NCBI GenBank assembly: GCA_965220345.1
Contig: OZ244822.1
Coordinates: 744,001 to 808,000 of the forward strand
Direction of reading: 5' to 3'
Source: Aldehydirespirator sp965220345
GTDB lineage: Bacteria; Actinomycetota; Acidimicrobiia; Acidimicrobiales; Aldehydirespiratoraceae
Length of the DNA stretch: 64,000 nt
Each line of letters opens with the position of its first letter. Positions within the stretch are counted from its first letter, which is position 1. The position numbers and the translations under genes are program-made. The notes beneath the pieces are model-generated. The model searched no databases. It saw nothing but the letters and a program-made list of their open reading frames with translations, and was not told where the DNA came from. Shown in pieces: positions 1 through 6,809 of this stretch.

Positions 1-3
1 TAG

Positions 4-504
4 ATGTATATGCAAAAAAGTAGCTCACAGCTTTGGGTATCTCGGTTCATAGTAGGGTGCCTGGCAGTGTCAGTGCTGACTGGATGCTCCAGATCAGAGA
101 CCATATGTGAAATTTCAGCCAACTCTACTGACACACCCATTGAGATTAGGCGAAAGGGATCACACGCAGTCGAACTGGTAGAACAAACCAGCTATGGCAA
201 TCGAACTATTTATGCAACGACAGATCAGAAGAGATCAACATACTTTGGCGCTGGAATCAACGACAACGAGGCTATATTTGGATGGTTTGATCCCAATAAT
301 CCAGAAACGATGCAATATCCTGAATGGCTTCACGCCTCTGATCGAGAGCCGATAGAGCCTACACTGTGCTTAGATGGGCGGCAAGTTTTCTCGGTGATTG
401 TCGCCAATAATAGCGTGATATTAGTACAACAATCAGGAGAAACTGTTCTGGAGATGCCCCCGGTGGGCGGCATCATGGGGCACATCTCAATGATTGATGA
501 ATAG
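4..504 (+). CDS. Putative lipoprotein of unknown function
   Basis: A 166-residue protein with a type II signal peptide: a short polar N-terminus, a hydrophobic stretch at residues 14-25 and a lipobox VLTGC with the lipidated cysteine at residue 28. The product is therefore probably anchored to the outer face of the cytoplasmic membrane. The mature part has no motif I recognise; it contains scattered Asn, Asp and Thr and a few aromatic residues, as extracellular domains often do. A second ATG two codons downstream is an equally possible start. The upstream context is cut off by the window edge, so operon membership is unknown. The function is unknown; the lipoprotein call itself is well supported. 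Confidence 0.6.
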   Translation: MYMQKSSSQLWVSRFIVGCLAVSVLTGCSRSETICEISANSTDTPIEIRRKGSHAVELVEQTSYGNRTIYATTDQKRSTYFGAGINDNEAIFGWFDPNNPETMQYPEWLHASDREPIEPTLCLDGRQVFSVIVANNSVILVQQSGETVLEMPPVGGIMGHISMIDE

Positions 505-625
505 CCAACACGCAACTCAAGGAAGCCACTTGGAGTTCGTCAACAGCTACCTAACCTTGACAGCAGTGAATTACTGGGCACATGTTGCGAACTGGCGCTA
601 CAAGACTACTGTACCACTAGATACC

Positions 626-1351
626 TTATTCTTCATTTATTTGAATTGTGTTGTCTACTTTCTGTAGGAGAGATTCAATGTCGATGCTGGCAGATGAGTT
701 TGATCCAAGATCGTCCACTCTGCCGACCACAGAAGTAAGCCTGTCATCACTCGGAATATCTGCCCACTCGCGGTGACTTGATATTGTGTCCCTGAGGTAA
801 TCAGAGTCATTCGACAGCGCAAACCCAGACTCTCCGTCCTCGCTGATAAAGATGATTGCAACCGTTCCAGCTAGCACATCTGTCGCGCAGTAGAAGCCGC
901 GAATGGTCCCAATCTCAGCTGCCACGTCAACTGGCAACTGATCGGCTAATCCACGATCACGCAGCAACGATCCCATTCCGTTGCCTGCGATGCGTGAGAG
1001 ACCACCGCATAATGATGGCTCAGTGTCCGCCAACAACTGCGCTTTAAGCTCCTCGTCTAGCTGATCCGACTGATCAGCTTCATCGGATGAGTCCAGCGAT
1101 GGTGATGCGTCCTCAATGGTCTGACCTACTTGCCCAATAGCTCCAGTACTAGGGCCAGCACCACCGTCTTCAGCTTGGACACTAATCCAGATAGACGCAA
1201 TCCCAACTGCCAAGACGGCGAGGCACAGCATCATGATCAGTTGTGGGAACCTTCCCACGGCCTTCATTCTCTGCCACATAGCTTTGCACCTTCCAGTTGT
1301 GATGGATCCCAATGAGTGATCTAGGCGCATCATAACCTGCCTCAAGACCAC
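626..1351 (-). CDS. Hypothetical membrane-anchored protein
   Basis: A 241-residue product on the minus strand, convergent with the lipoprotein gene. The chain has a basic N-terminus, one strongly hydrophobic segment at about residues 36-58, then an acidic Ser/Asp/Gln-rich linker (about 60-110) and a folded domain of about 110 residues with two cysteines that could pair. This is the architecture of a single-pass protein with an extracytoplasmic domain. Internal methionines at residues 25 and 29 are plausible alternative starts that would shorten the cytoplasmic tail. I do not recognise the family. Nothing in the neighbourhood indicates a role. Confidence 0.5.
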   Translation of the reverse strand: MVLRQVMMRLDHSLGSITTGRCKAMWQRMKAVGRFPQLIMMLCLAVLAVGIASIWISVQAEDGGAGPSTGAIGQVGQTIEDASPSLDSSDEADQSDQLDEELKAQLLADTEPSLCGGLSRIAGNGMGSLLRDRGLADQLPVDVAAEIGTIRGFYCATDVLAGTVAIIFISEDGESGFALSNDSDYLRDTISSHREWADIPSDDRLTSVVGRVDDLGSNSSASIDIESLLQKVDNTIQINEE

Positions 1352-1682
1352 CCTGCAAATGCCTACTGCTCGTCATGGCCTCTCCAAACAATCCAAATCT
1401 GTATTCCGGGAGACATTTTTAAGTAAATCCTCAACCGCTAGGAACAAGCGGCAGCGAAACCATCGAATAACTGCCAACTAGCCTTGCGAAAGATTATTTT
1501 TTGAATCCGCTTACGTGTCTCTCCACATTCGAGGTGGATTTAGGCGGTTGCACAGCATCCATATGGTCTTGCCTGTGTATAGAACTGCACTCGTTCAGTG
1601 GCTGGTGAAACAGCGACTAATGCCAGCGTATTTGCATAGGTACTGATCTCGCGACGATGCGCAGATTTGCTGCAGGTAACAC
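1352..1682. other. Intergenic region left of the IS30 element
   Basis: About 330 bp separate the membrane protein gene from the left end of the IS30 element. I see no convincing gene, RNA or terminator here. A minus-strand frame runs from 1836 to 1540 across the IS boundary, but it has no recognisable sequence and is probably fortuitous. Any promoter of the 626-1351 gene would lie at 1352-1450. Confidence 0.5.
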
Positions 1683-1708
1683 GGCGGACTCCACCGGTGG
1701 TTGCGAAT
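1683..1708 (+). repeat. Left terminal inverted repeat of the IS30 element
   Basis: It reads GGCGGACTCCACCGGTGG followed by TTGCGAAT. The same sequence opens both remnants near dprA (21319 and 21711), which confirms that it is the element end. Confidence 0.75.
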
Positions 1709-1764
1709 GATCGGCCATGATGGTCGGTCACACCACAAGCAACCATCCGGTGGAGGTTCTTATT

Positions 1765-2740
1765 ATGGCGGCAAGGCTGAGTTTTGACGAACGCGCTCGG
1801 ATTGAAGCGTTGCTGACGGTGGGGGTTGGTGCTCAACAGATCGCACAGCAGCTGGGTCGGGCTGTTTCAACGATTTATCGAGAACTGAAACGCAACCATT
1901 ACGATAACGGTGGTTATAACGCGTTAGTGGCGCAGCATCTCACGGATCAGAGCGCACAGCGACCCAAGCAACCCAAACTCGCTGCTGATCGTGAACTAGC
2001 CGAGATGGTGAATGAACGTCAGATGATGCGCTGGTCACCGCACGCGATTAGTGCTGATCTGCGCGCTGCGGGTCATCGGGTTTGTGCAGAGACGATCTAC
2101 GCAGCCTGCTATGACCGCACCGGCCAGCGGGGACTGCCCAAAGAGTCTTGGCGACTGCTCCCGAGACGCTGCCGCAAACGCAAACCCCGCAACCGTACCG
2201 CACGAAAACCCAATGCTTTAGGTGATTACAAACCGATCACCCATCGACCCGCAACCGTCGAAGAACGCCGTGAGGCTGGCCACTGGGAAGGTGACCTGAT
2301 AATCGGTGCCAACAACGCCAGCGCTGTAGTCACGCTCGTTGAACGCGTCAGCCGCCAAAGCCGTGCTCGCCGCGTTACCGCACGGTCACACCGCCAAACG
2401 CACCGCCGCAGCAGTCATCGCAGCACTATCACGACAACCAGCGCATCTCGTCAAAACTCTCACCTGGGACCAAGGCACAGAAATGGCGTGCTGGGCTGAC
2501 ATCGAACAAGCCCTAGGTATTGACATCTACTTCTGCGAACCGCGTTCACCATGGCAACGCGCCAGCAACGAACAAACCAACGCACTACTCAGACGCTGGC
2601 TACCCAAAAGCACAAACCTCAACATCAACCCAGCCCACCTCGCCATCATCGAAGACAACCTCAACCACATGCCCCGCAAACTCCACAACTGGCAATCAGC
2701 CCACAACACCTACACTGCACTAATTCGCAACCACCACTAG
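1765..2740 (+). pseudogene. IS30-family transposase, interrupted by a frameshift
   Basis: The start at 1765 is chosen because GGTGGAGG precedes it by about 8 nt. The N-terminus carries a helix-turn-helix region typical of IS30 (residues about 5-45, with RAVSTIYRELKRN). The DDE catalytic core follows: the first Asp in HWEGDLIIG, the second in TWDQGTEMA, and the Glu in RASNEQTN. The first Asp is in frame 1 and the other two are in frame 2; the reading frame changes at about 2340-2370. One extra base, or two missing bases, would explain it. All catalytic residues survive, so the lesion is recent or possibly a sequencing error. IS30 members are not known for programmed frameshifting, so I call it a pseudogene. 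The stop codon lies inside the right inverted repeat. Confidence 0.8.
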
Positions 2741-2748
2741 AGTTTGCG
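2723..2748 (-). repeat. Right terminal inverted repeat of the IS30 element
   Basis: ATTCGCAACCACC and the following GAGT and GC match the reverse complement of the left end. The mismatches cluster near the outer part of the repeat. It contains the transposase stop codon. Confidence 0.7.
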
Positions 2749-3019
2749 CACCGTCACGACTGTGAGCATCGTTGAACTCGATGCATTTGTCGTCGGCACC
2801 GTATGCACGATGGCATACACAATGGCAGACGGACGGCGGCTTCGCTTTGACTTGTTTCGAGTGCTACCAGAGTTTGGCTGGGGATGGGTTTGTGGGGCTG
2901 GGGCTGGCTCGGATTGTTGTGTTGTGCGTTCTGGTTGGGGATCGCCCGCGGCGAGTTAGTGATCTGCTGGCTGTTTTGTCTCGGCCCGGGCTTCTGGCTC
3001 GGGAGGGTTCTGGTGCTGG

Positions 3020-4459
3020 TCAGGGTGGCCAATCATCGGCATGGGCTGTCCCGTAACGGGGCTCGTTGGTATGTTGCGGTGGGTGCAGGGTTTGGCTGCC
3101 GTCTGCGTGTTCGTGGATTTGCCAGTTGTCGTGATGGATTCTGTGGTGACAGTTCCAGCACACCATGATCAGATTGTCGAGACTGGTGGCTCCGCCTTGT
3201 GAATATGGGGTGATGTGATGCGCTTGACACATACTCGGTGCTGCCCCGCAGTGGAAGCAGCCTGCGTAGGTAGCGATCAGGGCTTGCCACTGTGTTTCGC
3301 TGACCGTGCGCCGCGACCGGGTGCGCCACAAAGCGTCTCCATTGCGGTCATAAACCAATCCAGCGAGCCGTGAGTTGCAGGTAAGTTCTTCTACTATCGC
3401 CGGTGGCAGCCGTGACCCGTCTGAGAGTTCATAGATAAGGTCTCGAGTGCTGTCATCCACACGAGCCAAAACATTGATATCTGTGAGCCATCGACCACTT
3501 ATGTCTCCAGAGTGAGCGCCTGCATCGTCGTTGCTGTCTGTTGAGTAGTCGGCATCTTTATCGCAGACGCAGTCGCCGCTTATATCGGCTACGTCTGCAC
3601 TGCTACAAGTGTGGAGGTCTGCATTATCAAATAACCCGTCAGCACTACTGTTTGTGTTGGCTTCTCTTGCACTGTCGTGACTCCCAGCGGATGTTCGTTT
3701 GGTGATGCGTCTAGGGCTGGCTTTAGCGATGCCAGCGTGTGCATGACCAGTTTGGGTTATGTGATGCTGTAGTGCGTCAGCCATGCATTGCGGGAACTCG
3801 CGTCGCTGACTTTCAGGGAGTTGCTTATCAGCATTGAGTAACCGAGCAGCAGTTTGGCGTAGTCGGTTATGCAAACGCTGCCCAGTGATTTTGTCGAACT
3901 CGCCGTGCAAGCCAATCATGCCCTCGGGCGTGTCATAGAACTTCAGATAACGCTTAGCACGTTGTTGAGCGTGCTGCGAAACACCGTTGTCGGCTTGTTG
4001 AGCGGCGATCCAGCGGTTGGCTGCGGTGCCGAATTGTTCAGGCCGCATCGACTGTGCGTCTTTCAACAGATTGTTAGCAGCGGCTACAGCATCTGAACCG
4101 GTTCGTTTGATGGCTTCAGCAAGACGACGAGCGTTGGCTTGAGGCACCTCTCCAGATTGCAGCGCCTCATACAGTTCGGGTACGGCGCGTACGGCTTGAG
4201 CGGTGGTAACAAGGTCGCGGGCATCGCGTTGCGCCAACCCGGCAGCCGAAGCCAGCACTTCAGCGCCTCCATCGCCGTGTCGTTCGCGTCGTGCGATCTG
4301 CTCTGCGGCTGTGGTTTGCACAGAGGTGATCGCTGCGGCCACGGATCGGGTGACTCGCAGCACTTCACGCAACTCATCACAGGGCGCGGCACCGGTATTG
4401 ACAGCAACAAGCAGTTCACTGGCTGCCGCTTCGGCTCGTTTAGCGATCTGAGTAATCAT
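3020..4459 (-). CDS. DUF222/HNH endonuclease (13E12-type), copy 1, with truncated tail
   Basis: A 479-residue member of the actinobacterial DUF222-HNH family, whose biological role is poorly known. The helical DUF222 region covers about residues 1-215. A variable Ser/Asp/Thr/Asn-rich linker follows, then a C-terminal HNH nuclease domain with a CFHCG zinc pair, QAHHITPYSQGG and VCWNCHHRIHH. The start at 4459 is set by the conserved promoter shared with the other two copies; the frame is open further upstream to 4591 but is not conserved there. A TGA at 3020 ends the protein. Beyond it the same frame continues with the tail found in the other copies (RRGRSP, ending in PAKLW) to a stop at 2864, so this copy has lost about 52 residues by a nonsense mutation. 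It is divergent from copy 2. Confidence 0.85.
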   Translation of the reverse strand: MITQIAKRAEAAASELLVAVNTGAAPCDELREVLRVTRSVAAAITSVQTTAAEQIARRERHGDGGAEVLASAAGLAQRDARDLVTTAQAVRAVPELYEALQSGEVPQANARRLAEAIKRTGSDAVAAANNLLKDAQSMRPEQFGTAANRWIAAQQADNGVSQHAQQRAKRYLKFYDTPEGMIGLHGEFDKITGQRLHNRLRQTAARLLNADKQLPESQRREFPQCMADALQHHITQTGHAHAGIAKASPRRITKRTSAGSHDSAREANTNSSADGLFDNADLHTCSSADVADISGDCVCDKDADYSTDSNDDAGAHSGDISGRWLTDINVLARVDDSTRDLIYELSDGSRLPPAIVEELTCNSRLAGLVYDRNGDALWRTRSRRTVSETQWQALIATYAGCFHCGAAPSMCQAHHITPYSQGGATSLDNLIMVCWNCHHRIHHDNWQIHEHADGSQTLHPPQHTNEPRYGTAHADDWPP

Positions 4460-4497
4460 GAACAGCAGTATAGATAAGGGGTATGACAAAGCATCTT
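4460..4497 (-). promoter_or_regulatory. Conserved leaderless promoter of DUF222 copy 1
   Basis: Read on the minus strand, the sequence is TGCTTTGTCATACCCC, then TTATC, then TATACT, seven bases, and the ATG. TATACT is a near-consensus -10 box. Its distance to the ATG places the transcription start at or next to the start codon, and there is no ribosome-binding site. The same block precedes copies 2 and 3. Confidence 0.6.
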
Positions 4498-5077
4498 CAA
4501 AACACAGTTTCTGCTTTGAAATGCTTGAAAAAGCTGGATAAAACATGCCAGCCGCCACTGCTCCTGAAGACAGTCTGATTAATCGGCTCAACCGCGTGCG
4601 CCGCCGAGAAACGAGAGACGGAAGACTTAGCGCATACGAAAGTGGTCTGCGCGTTTGAGGTCGGAGTTAGACGGAGGCGGAAGCGGCGGCTGGTTAAGAG
4701 GAGGCGGAGTTAGGAGGAGTTAGGCGGAAGCGGCGGCTGGGTAGACGTTGCTTGACTTGGCGAGCACTGCGCCAGTTCAGGCTCTGACCATGAGGGAGAT
4801 CATGCCGCTCAATGTCTTTGTGTCGTCGGTGCCGACTAGGTAAGAGATGCCGCGGTGCAGGTGCAGCCGGAACTGATCTGCAAGGTTTTCAGATAAGTCT
4901 CGCCAGCAGGGACGAGGCTCCAGCCAACTTGCTGGTTTCAGCCTCTGGCGGTGACAGGGCAGAGTGCGTCTGTGGCGTGGTTCGGCCGCAGAACCTGAAG
5001 GCTGATTATGGTTTGATAAATAAGGTTTTTGATTGAAAGGGGTTGCTTTGTCACACCCCTCACCTATACTGCTGTTT
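4460..5077. other. Divergent spacer between DUF222 copies 1 and 2
   Basis: About 620 bp with no intact gene apart from the two promoters. At 4664-4742 it holds purine-rich direct repeats; AGGCGGAAGCGGCGGCTGG occurs twice. A minus-strand open frame at about 4777-4990 looks like ordinary coding sequence (…LADQFRLHLHRGISYLVGT) without a recognisable family; it may be the tail of a gene displaced by the DUF222 pair. I cannot assign it. Confidence 0.4.
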
Positions 5078-5080
5078 ATG
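5044..5080 (+). promoter_or_regulatory. Conserved leaderless promoter of DUF222 copy 2
   Basis: TTGCTT, a 16-bp spacer containing TGTCACACCCC, then TATACT and seven bases to the ATG at 5078. The arrangement is identical to that of the other two copies. The bases upstream of this block and the spacer downstream of the genes are not conserved to the same degree. Confidence 0.6.
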
Positions 5081-6580
5081 ATTATCGAGATCGCCCGACG
5101 AGCCGAAGCCGCAGCCAACGAACTGCTTTCTGCTGTCAACGGTGGAGGCGTGTCCTGCGACGAGTTGCGTGAAGTGCTGCGAGTCTCCCGCTCTGTAGCG
5201 GCTGTTGTTGCTTCGGTTCAAACCACCGCAGCAGAGCAGATCGCACACCGGGAGCGTCACGGAGACGGAGGCGCTGAAGTGTTGGCTTCGTTTGCGGGAT
5301 TGGCGCAACGTGATGCCCGTGATCGTGTCAAGGTCGCACAAGTGGTGCGTCAAGTTCCTGAACTGCATGAAGCAGCGCAATCTGGGAACGTGTCTCAAGC
5401 CAACGCGCGGCGGCTCGCGGATGTGATCACAAAGACCGGTTCAGATGCTGTAGCTGCTGACATTGGCTTGCTGCGGGATGCTCAATCAATGCGGCCTGAG
5501 CAGTTTGTTGGCGCGGCGAATCGCTGGATTGCTTCCCAGCAAGGTGATAACGGTGCTAGTGAGCACATGCGTCAACGCGCTAAGCGTTACCTCAAGTTCT
5601 ATGACACACCAGAGGGCATGATTGCTTTGCACGGCGAATTCGACAAGATCACTGGGCAGCGGCTGCATAACCGGCTACGCCAAACAGCCTCACGAATGTT
5701 TACTGCTGATAAGCAACTCCCTGAACCTCAACGGCGCAAATTCCCGCAATGCATGGCTGACGCGTTGCAGCACCACACCACCCACACTGACAGCCTCAGC
5801 ACTGGTCACCGACGCAACACCAGCCATAGCAGCGGCAACGAAAACAGCCGAACCGACAGCCGCAGCACGAATACTGACAACTCCATCAGCGATCACAAAG
5901 ATGGGGTAGATACCGGTGACGAGGTCTGCGTCCAAACTGGAGTCACCAACGCTGCTGCTGATGCTGAGCTAGTTGCACCGTCTGGCGATGTCAGCGGTGG
6001 CTGGGTGGCTGATATCACCGTGCTGGCACGCGTGGATGAAAGCAGCCGTGACCTGATCTATGAACTCTCAGACGGATCACGCCTACCACCAGCTGTCATT
6101 GAAGAACTCGCCTGCAACGCACGACTCACCGCATTGGTTTATGACCGTTGCGGGGATGCCCTTTGGCGCACCCGATCACGCCGAACAGTCACCGAAACAC
6201 AATGGCAAGCCTTGCTAGCTACTTACGGCGGCTGCTTCCACTGCGGAGCATCACCGAGTATGTGTCAAGCACATCACATCACCCCCTACTCACAAGGAGG
6301 AGCTACCAGTCTCGACAATCTGATCATGGTCTGCTGGAACTGTCATCACAGAATCCATCACGACAACTGGCAAATCCACAAACACCCCGACAACAACCAC
6401 ACACTGCACCCACCCCAACATGCCGACACGCGCCGATACGGGCCAGCCCACGCTGATGATCAACAAGAACCTGTACCAAAACCACCACCCCGACGCGGAC
6501 AATCCCCAGCTCGAACCGAAAACAGAAAAACCCGAATCAGAAGCAATACCAGAGACCCAGTTCCTGCCACACTCTGGTAA
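5078..6580 (+). CDS. DUF222/HNH endonuclease (13E12-type), copy 2
   Basis: A 500-residue protein closely similar to copy 1 and, less closely, to copy 3. DUF222 spans about residues 1-215. A low-complexity Ser/Thr/Asn/Asp linker (about 225-290) differs completely between copies. The HNH domain shows CFHCG, QAHHITPYSQGG and VCWNCHHRIHH. The tail has PPPRRGQSP and ends in ATLW. The HNH fold implies metal-dependent DNA cleavage, but substrates of this family are not established; in Mycobacterium tuberculosis 13E12 genes serve as a prophage attachment site. The start at 5078 follows the shared promoter; an in-frame ATG at 5033 lies upstream of that promoter and is unlikely. It is intact. Confidence 0.88.
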   Translation: MIIEIARRAEAAANELLSAVNGGGVSCDELREVLRVSRSVAAVVASVQTTAAEQIAHRERHGDGGAEVLASFAGLAQRDARDRVKVAQVVRQVPELHEAAQSGNVSQANARRLADVITKTGSDAVAADIGLLRDAQSMRPEQFVGAANRWIASQQGDNGASEHMRQRAKRYLKFYDTPEGMIALHGEFDKITGQRLHNRLRQTASRMFTADKQLPEPQRRKFPQCMADALQHHTTHTDSLSTGHRRNTSHSSGNENSRTDSRSTNTDNSISDHKDGVDTGDEVCVQTGVTNAAADAELVAPSGDVSGGWVADITVLARVDESSRDLIYELSDGSRLPPAVIEELACNARLTALVYDRCGDALWRTRSRRTVTETQWQALLATYGGCFHCGASPSMCQAHHITPYSQGGATSLDNLIMVCWNCHHRIHHDNWQIHKHPDNNHTLHPPQHADTRRYGPAHADDQQEPVPKPPPRRGQSPARTENRKTRIRSNTRDPVPATLW

Positions 6581-6809
6581 CAGTCAGAAACGCCAGCAAA
6601 CTCAGCAAGAGCTGCTCAACCCACTTACTTCAAACCCAAGCGCGAAACTACAGTTTGCTGGGATATCGACTTCGAGTCCCCGATTACTGAGTTCGCTGAT
6701 TACTGATGCGGCGCGCTTGTGGCTCTCCCATATCAAAAGTGTCCGGCATATGTCGAAGCACCTCTTGCTCGCGTGATGATTAGGTTGAGTCAGCGATCGC
6801 TTGCTGGGG

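Larger units (their letters stand above)
1683..2748 (+). mobile_element. IS30-family insertion sequence, full length but with a frameshifted transposase
   Basis: The element is bounded by imperfect inverted repeats. The left end at 1683-1708 begins GGCGGACTCCACCGGTGG, and the right end at 2723-2748 is its reverse complement with a few mismatches. The flanking trinucleotides are both CAC (1680-1682 and 2749-2751), compatible with a 3-bp target duplication, although three bases match by chance 1 time in 64. At about 1066 bp it has the usual IS30 length. Two further left ends with the same sequence occur at 21319 and 21711, so the family has moved repeatedly in this genome. The element lies between an unknown gene and a DUF222-HNH gene. 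Confidence 0.8.

Noticed and set aside
4460..4591. Upstream start (4591) for DUF222 copy 1
   Set aside because: The extra 44 codons cross the promoter block conserved in all three copies and have no counterpart in copy 3.
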